DNA of 13,597 nt, from the NCBI GenBank assembly GCA_033812795.1, contig JAPXSY010000072.1, forward strand, positions 1 through 13,597. The letters are read 5' to 3'. Shown piece by piece: positions 7,716 to 13,597 of the stretch. The notes under the pieces were generated by a model that was given only the letters and a program-made list of their open reading frames with translations, was not told the origin of the DNA and ran no database searches. Made by a program: the position numbers and the translations under genes. Within the stretch, counting starts at the first letter, position 1, and each line of letters starts with the position of its first letter. The stretch comes from JAPXSY01 sp033812795. Its GTDB lineage: Bacteria; Verrucomicrobiota; Kiritimatiellia; RFP12; UBA1067.

Positions 7716-8990
7716 ATGAACCGACACCCCGACACCCTTTGCGTGCAGGAGGGCTGGCAGCCGAAAAACGGCGAACCGCGTGTGCTGCCCATCATTCAGA
7801 GCACGACCTTCAAGTACGACAGCAGCGAGCACGTCGGCGACCTCTTGGACCTGAAGGTGCCCGGCCACTTCTACACCCGGCTCAGCAATCCCACAACCGA
7901 GGCGGTCGAGAACAAGCTCGCCGCGCTGGAAGGCGGCGTCGGCGCGCTGATGACCGCGGCGGGCCAGTCCGCATCGCTGATCGCCATTCTCAACCTCTGC
8001 AACAGCGGTGACCACTTCATCGCCTCGAGTGCCATCTACGGCGGCACCACCAACCTCTTCAGCGTCACACTCAAGAAACTGGGTATCGAGGTCACCTATG
8101 TAGATTCCCATGCCACCGACGAGGAGATCCGGGCCGCCTTCCGTCCCACCACCCGCGCGGTCTTCGGCGAGACTATCGCCAACCCCGCGCTGACGGTCTT
8201 CGACATCGAGCGCTTTGCGCACGTGGCGCATGCCAACGGGGTGCCCCTGATCGTCGACAACACCTTCCCGACCGCCGTGCTCTGCCGTCCCTTCGACTTC
8301 GGCGCGGACATCGTTGTCTACTCGACCTCCAAATATCTCGATGGCCATGCTGTCGCGTTGGGCGGCATGATTGTGGACAGCGGGCGCTTCGACTGGCGTG
8401 CGGGCGGCAAGTTCCCCGGGCTCACCGAGCCCGACCCCTCCTACCACGGCATTGTCTATGCCGACGCCTTCGGCCCGTCCGCCTTTATCGTCAAGGCCCG
8501 CGTCCAGCTCATGCGCGACCTCGGCGCGGCCCCCTCGCCGACGAACGCCTTTCTGCTCAACCTCGGCATGGAGACGCTGCACCTGCGCATGGAGCGCCAC
8601 TGCCGCAACGCCGAGGCCGTGGCCGCCTTTCTCGAGAAGCACCCCGCGGTCGCCTGGATCAACTACCCCGGTCTGCCGAGCTCAAGGGATGCCGCCCTCG
8701 TCAGGAAATACCTGCCGCGCGGCACTTGCGGCGTGATCTCCTTCGGCGTCAGGGGCGGACGGGATGCCGCCATGCGCTTCATGGACAGCCTCAAGCTCGC
8801 CGCGATCGTCGTGCATGTCGCCGACGTCCGCACCAGCGTGCTGCACCCTGCCAGCACCACCCACCGCCAACTCACGGACGCGCAACTCACCGCAACCGGC
8901 ATCCGCCCGGAAATGATCCGCCTCTCGGTCGGCATCGAACATCCGGATGACCTCATCGCGGATATCGAGCAGGCCCTGGCAGTCTGCTGA
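7716..8990 (+). CDS. metY: O-acetylhomoserine sulfhydrylase (O-acetylhomoserine aminocarboxypropyltransferase)
   Basis: 424 residues, full length for the Cys/Met-metabolism PLP enzymes. The enzyme joins sulfide to O-acetylhomoserine, giving homocysteine and acetate for methionine synthesis in the cytoplasm. Visible motifs: RLSNPTTEAVENKLAALEGG (55-74, phosphate and substrate site), SSAIYGGT (104-111), DNTFPTAVLCRPFDFGADIV (181-200), and VYSTSKYLDGHAVALGG (201-217), where K206 is the predicted PLP Schiff-base lysine. The C-terminal VADVRTSVLHPASTTHRQL (368-386) with RLSVGIEHPDDL is typical of the MetY branch rather than cystathionine gamma-synthase. It has its own promoter and Shine-Dalgarno and a likely terminator downstream, so it is probably a single-gene unit. 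A sulfide-using O-succinylhomoserine enzyme is a less likely alternative. Confidence 0.9.
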   Translation: MNRHPDTLCVQEGWQPKNGEPRVLPIIQSTTFKYDSSEHVGDLLDLKVPGHFYTRLSNPTTEAVENKLAALEGGVGALMTAAGQSASLIAILNLCNSGDHFIASSAIYGGTTNLFSVTLKKLGIEVTYVDSHATDEEIRAAFRPTTRAVFGETIANPALTVFDIERFAHVAHANGVPLIVDNTFPTAVLCRPFDFGADIVVYSTSKYLDGHAVALGGMIVDSGRFDWRAGGKFPGLTEPDPSYHGIVYADAFGPSAFIVKARVQLMRDLGAAPSPTNAFLLNLGMETLHLRMERHCRNAEAVAAFLEKHPAVAWINYPGLPSSRDAALVRKYLPRGTCGVISFGVRGGRDAAMRFMDSLKLAAIVVHVADVRTSVLHPASTTHRQLTDAQLTATGIRPEMIRLSVGIEHPDDLIADIEQALAVC

Positions 8991-9021
8991 AGGTGAGCAA
9001 TCACGATGCCGCACCCGGGCG

Positions 9022-9084
9022 ACAATGTACAATGTGAGGATAATTGGAACGCTGAACGTCGGACAAGGAACGTTGAATTTCTCG
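9022..9084. repeat. Degenerate heptanucleotide tandem array
   Basis: Bases 9022-9035 are two perfect copies of ACAATGT. Bases 9043-9077 continue in the same 7-base phase as ATTGGAA, CGCTGAA, CGTCGGA, CAAGGAA and CGTTGAA, consensus roughly CGTTGAA. GGAACG(C/T)TGAA therefore recurs at 9046 and 9067, exactly 21 bases apart. It lies between two co-directional genes and is probably non-coding. Confidence 0.5.
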
Positions 9085-9099
9085 TTACGCCAACGGTAG

Positions 9100-9120
9100 G
9101 GACGCTTCCCCAAGGCGTCC
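9100..9120. other. Intergenic inverted repeat (stem-loop)
   Basis: GGACGCTT ... AGGCGTCC forms an 8-base-pair stem, including one G-T pair, around a 5-base loop (CCCCA). It lies just downstream of the heptamer array and upstream of the terminator-like hairpin. It may be part of the same repeat element or may strengthen termination. Confidence 0.45.
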
Positions 9121-9125
9121 GCAGC

Positions 9126-9153
9126 GGTTTCGGGGAAACCACCCCGCCTTTTT
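9126..9153 (+). terminator. Likely rho-independent terminator downstream of the sulfhydrylase gene
   Basis: CGGGG (9131-9135), AAACCA loop, CCCCG (9142-9146), then CC and TTTTT (9149-9153). A competing fold GGTTTC-GGG-GAAACC (9126-9140) shares the same bases. The T-tract on the plus strand points to termination of the upstream gene. Confidence 0.5.
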
Positions 9154-9198
9154 CAATACGGCCTTCGTGTGACAGAATGGCCAGATTATGGTACTGAC

Positions 9199-10158
9199 AT
9201 GCCCTCTCCCCGTTATCTTTTCGGTCCTGTCACCTCCCGGCGTTACGGCCGTTCGTTGGGTGTCGACCTCGCCGCACCCAAGACCTGCACCCTCAACTGC
9301 CGGTTCTGCCAACTCGGCCCCACATCCGCCACGACGGTGACCCGCACCGATTCCCCGCCCATCGGCGAGGTGATCGGGGAGTTGCGCGTCTGGTTGGCGT
9401 CGGGACAGACCGCGGCGTTCATCACGGCCAGCGGTTCAGGCGAACCCACTCTGCACCGCAGGTTCGGCGATCTGCTGCGTTTCGCGCGCGACGAGACGCC
9501 CTGCCGCTCTCTGCTGCTTTCCAACGGAACCCTGTTTGGCCTGCCGGAGGTCCGGCGCGAAGCGGCTCAGGCGGATGTGGTCAAACTCTCCCTGCACGCG
9601 TGGGATCAAGCCTCCTTTGAACAGATCACGCGACCGCATCCGTCACTCCGGTTCGAAACGATTCTCAACGGATACCGGGCGTTCCGTCAGGAGTTCGGCG
9701 GGCAAATTGATCTCGAGGTTTTTCTCATCCACGGGGTGAACGACAGCCCCGAACAGGCGCAACGGATCGCCGCTCTCGCCCGGCAGTTCGGTCCGGATAC
9801 CCTGACACTCAACACGGCGGTGCGGCCGCCCGCTGACTCCGGCGTCACCGCCTGTCCGCAAGACCGTATGCGCGCGCTCGCGCCGGAATTCGGGCCGGAC
9901 ACCCGGATCAGCGGCGCAGAGCCGCCCACTTCCCCTGTGGCGTTCACCACAGAGGCGCTCGCGTCCCTGGTCAGCCGCCATCCGGTTTCGCTGAATTCTC
10001 TGGCCGCGACGTTCGCGCTGACGGAAGAGGAGATGAGCGCGCGCTTGGCCCCGCTCGTCGCGCAACGCGCCATCCGCCTGTTTGAAACCCGCGGCGTGGT
10101 CTTCGCCGGGCCCCCGGTATCAGAAGATCAGGAGCCCGACGATGGCCCCCCCCAGTAG
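9199..10158 (+). CDS. Radical SAM protein, COG0731-type, with C-terminal winged-helix-like region
   Basis: 319 residues from the ATG at 9199. A GTG at 9169 would add ten residues, but homology-like sequence begins at YLFGPVTSRRYGRSLGVDL, the usual start of this family. Numbering from 9199, CTLNCRFC gives the CX3CX2C cluster cysteines C30, C34 and C37, which bind a 4Fe-4S cluster and S-adenosylmethionine. GSGEPTLH follows at about residue 78 as the second family motif. Residues about 250-310 (LASLVSRHPVSLNSLAATFA, EEEMSARLAPLVAQRAI) look like a small winged helix. The family is related to wyosine-synthesis Tyw1-like proteins, but its substrate in bacteria is not established. No strong Shine-Dalgarno is visible. 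The last 39 bases overlap the convergent chromate transporter gene and include a run of eight C at 10146-10153. Confidence 0.8.
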   Translation: MPSPRYLFGPVTSRRYGRSLGVDLAAPKTCTLNCRFCQLGPTSATTVTRTDSPPIGEVIGELRVWLASGQTAAFITASGSGEPTLHRRFGDLLRFARDETPCRSLLLSNGTLFGLPEVRREAAQADVVKLSLHAWDQASFEQITRPHPSLRFETILNGYRAFRQEFGGQIDLEVFLIHGVNDSPEQAQRIAALARQFGPDTLTLNTAVRPPADSGVTACPQDRMRALAPEFGPDTRISGAEPPTSPVAFTTEALASLVSRHPVSLNSLAATFALTEEEMSARLAPLVAQRAIRLFETRGVVFAGPPVSEDQEPDDGPPQ

Positions 10159-10704
10159 AACCAAAACCGGCGAAACGCGGGTCAGAACGGTCAGGAGAAA
10201 CGCCACGACCAGCAACACGCCAGCGCGGACATCCGGTGACTGAGACAACCATTCGCGGACCGGATCGGCCCAGAGGCAGTTCACCCCCAACAACAGAGCG
10301 GCGTGGATCACCAGACCGGTCACCAGCGGACGCAGGAAGGTGAAAACACTCACAAGACACGGGTGTTCCCGGTTCCGCATCCAGAAGGCCCCGAGCAAAT
10401 TGATGCAGAGAAGTGAAGGGGCGCACACCGCCAGCGTTGCGACCACGGATCCGGCCACCGCCAGCCAGACCGCGCCGGGATATTCAGTACCGACCACACG
10501 ATACCCGACAAACGTCGCCATGTTGACCGACATGGGGCCAGGTGTCATTTGCGCGATGCCGAGAATGTCCAGAAACTGGCGGTTAGTCAGCCACCCCCGT
10601 CCAACCATCTCCTGCTGGACGATCGGAATCATCGCCAGCCCGCCCCCCACGGTCAACAGACCGATCTTAAAAAAGACCGAAGCGAGTTTGAGCAGCAGGT
10701 TCAC
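10120..10704 (-). CDS. chrA: Chromate transporter half-protein, second of pair
   Basis: 194 residues, one CHR domain: a short-chain form half the size of classic ChrA. It is an inner-membrane protein with about five or six hydrophobic segments. Family motifs are present: FFKIGLLTVGGGLAMIPIVQ (11-30), AQMTPGPMSVNMATFVGYR (51-69) and FLRPLVTGL (123-131). Short-chain CHR proteins usually occur as adjacent pairs that work together in chromate export; sulfate or another anion could be the natural substrate. Its ATG overlaps the stop of the first half by four bases (ATGA), so the two are translationally coupled. The 3' end overlaps the convergent radical SAM gene, and a G8 run near the end encodes part of LLGGA. 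Confidence 0.85.
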   Translation of the reverse strand: MNLLLKLASVFFKIGLLTVGGGLAMIPIVQQEMVGRGWLTNRQFLDILGIAQMTPGPMSVNMATFVGYRVVGTEYPGAVWLAVAGSVVATLAVCAPSLLCINLLGAFWMRNREHPCLVSVFTFLRPLVTGLVIHAALLLGVNCLWADPVREWLSQSPDVRAGVLLVVAFLLTVLTRVSPVLVLLGGAIVGLLIF

Positions 10705-11300
10705 GGCTGCCCCCCGCTGTTTTCCGCATCAGAAACGGATCCGCGCAACCCCTTCCGCACCCCGTATCCGACCAGCCCGGCCGTGACGCCCAACAGGATG
10801 ACGGCCACCGCGCTCACTCCGGCCCCCAAGACCAGCGCCGTGGTCACCAGACACACCGTCAACCCCAACCGCGTCCGGCGGGTCCGGTTGAACATCGTGT
10901 ACGCGATACCCAGCATCATCCCCGCCACAGCGGGCCGCAACCCCGCCAGGGCACGCTCCAGAAACGGCATCCCCGCCAACCGGTCCACAGCCACCGCATA
11001 CGCCAGAATCACAAAAAAGGGCGCGCACACCACACCGAGCATCGCCGCCGCGGCCCCGCGGAATCCACGCAGACGGTGTCCGATCAGCATCGCCGTGTTC
11101 ACCGCGATCACCCCGGGCACCAACTGAGCCATCGCGTAATAATCCGCCATCTCCTCAAAGCGGCACCACCCGCGCCGGTTGACCACTTCCCGCTCGATCA
11201 ACGGAAGCATCGCATATCCGCCCCCGAACAGGAACGCGCCCACATGCGCGAAACTCGTGAAAATCGCCGCGAGTCGCGGGTCTTCCGTTTCCTGCGTCAT
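10701..11300 (-). CDS. chrA: Chromate transporter half-protein, first of pair
   Basis: 199 residues, one CHR domain, inner membrane. Motifs: FLFGGGYAMLPLIEREVV (23-40), YYAMAQLVPGVIAVNTAMLIG (54-74) and AGLRPAVAGMMLG (119-131). These match the conserved half of ChrA and align with the second protein (GGGLAM, AQMTPGP, FLRPLVTG). The C-terminal tail after about residue 185 is polar. The ATG at 11300 overlaps the stop of the AbrB-like gene by four bases, and its own stop overlaps the next start in the same way. No separate ribosome binding site is needed if translation is coupled. It is the middle gene of a three-gene unit. The anion actually moved cannot be told from sequence. Confidence 0.87.
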   Translation of the reverse strand: MTQETEDPRLAAIFTSFAHVGAFLFGGGYAMLPLIEREVVNRRGWCRFEEMADYYAMAQLVPGVIAVNTAMLIGHRLRGFRGAAAAMLGVVCAPFFVILAYAVAVDRLAGMPFLERALAGLRPAVAGMMLGIAYTMFNRTRRTRLGLTVCLVTTALVLGAGVSAVAVILLGVTAGLVGYGVRKGLRGSVSDAENSGGQP

Positions 11301-11470
11301 TCATCCCCCCGAACGTAAGAGACCGGTTCCTCTTTCACCGCTTTCACGGCGATCAGAGCGCCGTCTTTTACGCTGAACGACAAAACGGTGGAGGGCCGGA
11401 CACCCATCCGGTCACGCAAAGCTTTTGGAATGGTTACCTGTCCCCGTTCGGCGACAATCGCTGTGTGCAT
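11297..11470 (-). CDS. Small AbrB/MazE-type DNA-binding protein (SpoVT-AbrB fold)
   Basis: 57 residues, read directly from the sequence. Residues 8-30 contain the AbrB/MazE swapped-hairpin pattern ERGQVTIPKALRDRMGV, then a strand VLSFSVKDGALIAVKAV. GGAGGTG at 11475-11481 sits at good spacing from the ATG at 11470; an ATG three bases earlier (11473) is too close to it. The stop TGA (11297-11299) overlaps the ATG of the first chromate transporter gene. This fold binds DNA as a dimer and serves as a transition regulator or as the antitoxin of MazEF/VapBC-type pairs. No toxin gene is adjacent: downstream are transporters and upstream is uxaE. The most economical reading is a regulator of its own operon; an orphan antitoxin is the alternative. 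Confidence 0.82.
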   Translation of the reverse strand: MHTAIVAERGQVTIPKALRDRMGVRPSTVLSFSVKDGALIAVKAVKEEPVSYVRGDE

Positions 11471-11474
11471 CATT

Positions 11475-11481
11475 CACCTCC
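11475..11481 (-). promoter_or_regulatory. Shine-Dalgarno GGAGGTG of the AbrB-like gene
   Basis: The near-perfect ribosome binding site is the only strong one in the AbrB-chromate unit. It would load ribosomes for all three overlapping genes and favours the second of two adjacent ATG codons. Confidence 0.65.
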
Positions 11482-11536
11482 ATGAAGTATAGGAATGCTT
11501 CGGGATAACCACCCTGTTTCCGTCCCTATACCGCGC

Positions 11537-12793
11537 TCACGCGCCGCGGAAGATCGGTTTCAGGTGCCTTGTCAGCAGGTTTTCCGTAACATGACGCGCA
11601 ACGGTTTCGCGGTTTTCATCCAACGCCGTCAAGTACCGCTCCCCCAATTCAGCAGCCACTTTGTAGGCCACATGGATGAATTGGCGGAAGTCCGGATTGA
11701 AGTGCGCGTCGCCCGGCACATTCCGCAACGAGGCCGCGAACCGTCCGCCGTTCCAGGACGCCACCTCATCCGGCGAGGGCAACCGTTCCGGAGAGATGTC
11801 CAGCACCGTTGCGTAGGGGCCGCACAACTCATCAAAGCGCGGCAGGGCTTTCAGGTAGATTTCCTTGGCGATCGCCAGCCCCTCGCCGCCGGACACGGCC
11901 AGCCCCGTGACCTCTTCCAGCCAAGTGGTACCCGCCGTCTTCACATGCACCCCGGCATCGCGCGCCTGAAGCGTTCGGGCCACATACGGGTAGATCGAAA
12001 ACTTGTCGCTGCCGGAATGGATACTGAGTTTCAGATTCCGGGGCAGACCGAAATGCTGAACCGCATACCGCACGACACACACATCCGCATCAAACTCGCG
12101 GCCGAACAACGCCGCGTCACCGGCATAATCCACCCCCTTGTTGAACCGCCCGGTGAATTTCGGCGCGATCGTCTGCGCCGGAATTTGCTCTTCAGCGACC
12201 ACCGCCAAAATGACCAGCAGCATCTCGGGAGTCTGCGGCTGCGTTGTCTCGTCCATCGAGATCTCTGTGATGAACGGCTCCGAGCCTTTTTGTTCCGCAA
12301 TGTGCCGGTAGAGCCGTCCCGCCTGACGGATCGCAAACAACGTACCGCGCACAATCTCCGCCATCTGCGGCTTGGTCAGGGTCACGGGCGACTCCAGCCC
12401 CTCGATGGCATGCGACCCGATCAGTTCCTCGTGCCGCGCCACAAACCCGTAGATCTCCGCCTCATCGGTCGTCTCCCCCATGTAACCGGCCACATCCAGA
12501 GTGAAAAAGTCGGAAGACGCGATAAAGCCGTCAACCGTGGCGAGACGGATATGATCCGCATCCACATGATACGGTGCCGTCCACCCCACTTTCGCCGCCG
12601 CCGCATCCGCCTCCTGACGCACCGACTCCGGCCGGGTGCCGATCGTCTTGTGCTCCCGGTCGGATTTGTTCCAGACCGGCACCACCTCCACCCCGCATTG
12701 CTCGCGGAACCGCTTGAACGCCTCAAGCTGCGCCTCGCCCTGACGCCCGAACCGATCACCGATCCCCATTGAATATTTCGCCAACGCTTTCAT
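11537..12793 (-). CDS. uxaE: Tagaturonate epimerase family protein (UxaE-like)
   Basis: 418 residues from the ATG at 12793. A TTG at 12808 is in frame, but GAGGG 8 bases before 12793 supports the ATG, and MKALAKYSMGIGDRFGRQGE is a sensible family start. Recognisable blocks: VVPVWNKSDREHKTIGTRP (37-55), APYHVDADHI (73-82, likely metal or substrate site), SSDFFTLDVAGYMGE (93-107), ISMDETTQPQTPE, PKFTGRFNKGVDYAGD and LSIHSGSDKFSIYP. UxaE, known from Thermotoga, interconverts D-tagaturonate and D-fructuronate, replacing the UxaB/UxuB redox steps in galacturonate use. The assignment comes from remembered family pattern and was not checked by search. It is divergent from the DUF1080 gene, and 66 bases separate its end from the AbrB-like gene on the same strand, so read-through is possible. 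Confidence 0.72.
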   Translation of the reverse strand: MKALAKYSMGIGDRFGRQGEAQLEAFKRFREQCGVEVVPVWNKSDREHKTIGTRPESVRQEADAAAAKVGWTAPYHVDADHIRLATVDGFIASSDFFTLDVAGYMGETTDEAEIYGFVARHEELIGSHAIEGLESPVTLTKPQMAEIVRGTLFAIRQAGRLYRHIAEQKGSEPFITEISMDETTQPQTPEMLLVILAVVAEEQIPAQTIAPKFTGRFNKGVDYAGDAALFGREFDADVCVVRYAVQHFGLPRNLKLSIHSGSDKFSIYPYVARTLQARDAGVHVKTAGTTWLEEVTGLAVSGGEGLAIAKEIYLKALPRFDELCGPYATVLDISPERLPSPDEVASWNGGRFAASLRNVPGDAHFNPDFRQFIHVAYKVAAELGERYLTALDENRETVARHVTENLLTRHLKPIFRGA

Positions 12794-12805
12794 CTCTCTC
12801 ACCCT

Positions 12806-12842
12806 CAACCCGCCGGAAAAGACTCATTCAATCCGCCGGAAA
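12806..12842 (-). promoter_or_regulatory. Paired 14-base direct repeat in front of uxaE (candidate operator)
   Basis: On the plus strand CAACCCGCCGGAAA (12806-12819) and CAATCCGCCGGAAA (12829-12842) match at 13 of 14 positions, with starts 23 bases apart. They lie 13-49 bases upstream of the uxaE ATG. A tandem arrangement close to two helical turns suits a dimeric regulator, but no regulator is identified. Confidence 0.4.
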
Positions 12843-12843
12843 C

Positions 12844-12871
12844 GTGATACAGTGTCGCATATCTTTCCAAA
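12844..12871 (-). promoter_or_regulatory. Weak candidate promoter for uxaE
   Basis: On the minus strand TTTGGA (12871-12866), a 16-base spacer, then TATCAC (12849-12844). Matches are 3 of 6 and 4 of 6. Transcription would begin near 12837, inside the first repeat of the candidate operator pair. Confidence 0.25.
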
Positions 12872-12904
12872 CGGGGCAATCCCGCCCGATGACGGAATCG
12901 GTTC

Positions 12905-12932
12905 GTGACGATAAGGCATGCTGTGTTATACT
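12905..12932 (+). promoter_or_regulatory. Extended -10 promoter of the DUF1080 gene
   Basis: GTGACG (12905-12910), a 16-base spacer, then TATACT (12927-12932), preceded by TGT to give an extended -10. The start would be near 12940, with a leader of about 36 bases. It shares the ten bases GCTGTGTTAT with the promoter at 7626-7635. Confidence 0.45.
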
Positions 12933-12964
12933 GTTGACACCCTGAGTTTGTTTTTCAAATACGT

Positions 12965-12970
12965 GAGGTG
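12965..12970 (+). promoter_or_regulatory. Shine-Dalgarno GAGGTG of the DUF1080 gene
   Basis: GAGGTG followed by five A residues leads into the ATG at 12976, giving ideal spacing and fixing the start. Confidence 0.6.
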
Positions 12971-12975
12971 AAAAA

Positions 12976-13597
12976 ATGACAAGAGGGCATGGGGCATGGT
13001 GGGGTGGTGCAGCGGTCGCCGGATGGCTGGCGCTGGCGACACAGGCGGCACCGGTGACCGAAAAGGTCGATGTCATCGACTTGATCCGGCAAAAGCAGAC
13101 TGAGGTGCATCTGGGGCCGAAGTCCGAATTCTCAGATAAGCCCAGCGAGATCTTTCAGGTCCGTGAGGACGGGATGCTGCACATCAGCGGACGCGGCTAC
13201 GGTTACCTCGCGACGCAGCAAGCCTATCAGGATTACCATCTTGTCGTTGAGTTCAGGTGGACCGGAGCCACCTGCGGCAAACGCGTCGACAAGGCGCGCG
13301 ATAACGGCATTCTGGTGCACGCGCACGGCCCGCACGGCAGTTGCGGCGGGGTCTGGATCGCAAGTGTGGAGGCGCAGATCATCGAAGGCGGCATGGGCGA
13401 CATCATTGTGGTCAGTGGCAAGCAGCCGGACGGCACGCCGGTCACGACCAGCATTGAGGCTGAAATCGAGTTGGATCGCGACGGTGAAAAACGCTGGAAG
13501 AAAGGCGCTCCGCGCCAAACCTTGACGGGCGGTCGCGTGAACTGGGAAAAGCGGGATGAGGATTGGAAGGACCTGCTCGGTTTCCGCGGTCTGTATG
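12976..13597 (+). CDS. Secreted DUF1080 / 3-keto-disaccharide hydrolase-like protein (3' end beyond window)
   Basis: 207 codons are visible and open to the window end. The N-terminus (MTRGHGAWWGGAAVAGWLAL, then ATQAA) is a plausible signal peptide, so the protein is probably exported. Residues about 60-170 match the concanavalin-like sandwich of DUF1080: YHLVVEFRWTG (87-97), KARDNGILVHAHGPHGS (106-122), GGVWIASVEAQIIEGGMGDI (124-143). Members of this family are abundant in PVC bacteria, and some hydrolyse 3-keto-glycosides; the substrate here is unknown. It is divergent from uxaE across a 182-base spacer, and the pairing fits shared control of carbohydrate use. The C-terminal part, and any second domain, lie outside the window. 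Confidence 0.82.
   Translation, partial: MTRGHGAWWGGAAVAGWLALATQAAPVTEKVDVIDLIRQKQTEVHLGPKSEFSDKPSEIFQVREDGMLHISGRGYGYLATQQAYQDYHLVVEFRWTGATCGKRVDKARDNGILVHAHGPHGSCGGVWIASVEAQIIEGGMGDIIVVSGKQPDGTPVTTSIEAEIELDRDGEKRWKKGAPRQTLTGGRVNWEKRDEDWKDLLGFRGLY

Noticed and set aside
7635..8642. Minus-strand open frame of 335 codons
   Set aside because: It is antisense to metY, whose PLP-binding lysine and family motifs leave no doubt about the real frame.
11297..11470. Type II toxin-antitoxin module
   Set aside because: The AbrB/MazE-type protein has no adjacent toxin gene in either direction; flanking genes are chromate transporters and a uronate epimerase.
11486..11491. TATACT-like -10 hexamer on the minus strand before the AbrB-like gene
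   Set aside because: No -35 element lies at suitable spacing, and the predicted start would remove part of the Shine-Dalgarno sequence.
11495..12772. Plus-strand open frame of 425 codons
   Set aside because: It is antisense to the uxaE-like gene; the product is Arg/His-rich with no recognisable motifs, and the opposite strand has coherent conserved blocks.
12934..12962. Perfect TTGACA -35 hexamer before the DUF1080 gene
   Set aside because: The -10 position (AAATAC) is poor and would start RNA inside the ribosome binding site; the TATACT promoter just upstream fits better.

Overview
The window looks like chromosomal DNA of a moderately GC-rich, Gram-negative-type bacterium with a large secreted proteome, most likely a member of the PVC group (Kiritimatiellota/Verrucomicrobiota/Lentisphaerota). 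This is inferred from gene content: a secreted polyglycine-module protein, a secreted glycosidase-like protein, a DUF1080 (3-keto-disaccharide hydrolase-like) protein and a UxaE-type tagaturonate epimerase, next to ordinary housekeeping genes. No rRNA, tRNA, CRISPR array, transposase or phage gene was seen.

Left block, minus strand (1-4644): a secreted protein made of three tandem glycine-rich modules, followed after 13 bases by a secreted clan GH-A-like glycosidase. The glycosidase runs off the left edge. The two form an apparent operon whose products probably act outside the cytoplasm.

Centre, plus strand (4780-10158): a ureohydrolase of the agmatinase type (speB-like) is followed 15 bases later by the ABC-F ATPase uup. 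Next comes an O-acetylhomoserine sulfhydrylase with its own extended -10 promoter and a good Shine-Dalgarno sequence. A short spacer holds a degenerate heptanucleotide array, a hairpin and a likely terminator. The last gene of the block encodes a COG0731-type radical SAM protein with a C-terminal winged-helix-like region.

Right block, minus strand (10120-12793): a tagaturonate epimerase (uxaE) gene is followed by a compact three-gene unit. That unit is a 57-residue AbrB/MazE-type DNA-binding protein, missed by ordinary length cut-offs, and two half-size chromate transporters. Its members are joined by 4-base ATGA overlaps. The second transporter gene runs tail-to-tail into the radical SAM gene with a 39-base coding overlap.

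Right edge, plus strand (12976-13597): a secreted DUF1080 protein, cut by the window end and divergent from uxaE. The 182-base divergent spacer holds candidate promoters for both sides and a paired 14-base repeat near the uxaE start.

Together the uronate epimerase, the DUF1080 protein and the secreted glycosidase fit an organism that feeds on complex polysaccharides. The remaining genes cover polyamine/arginine metabolism, sulfur assimilation, translation-associated ATPase function and anion transport.
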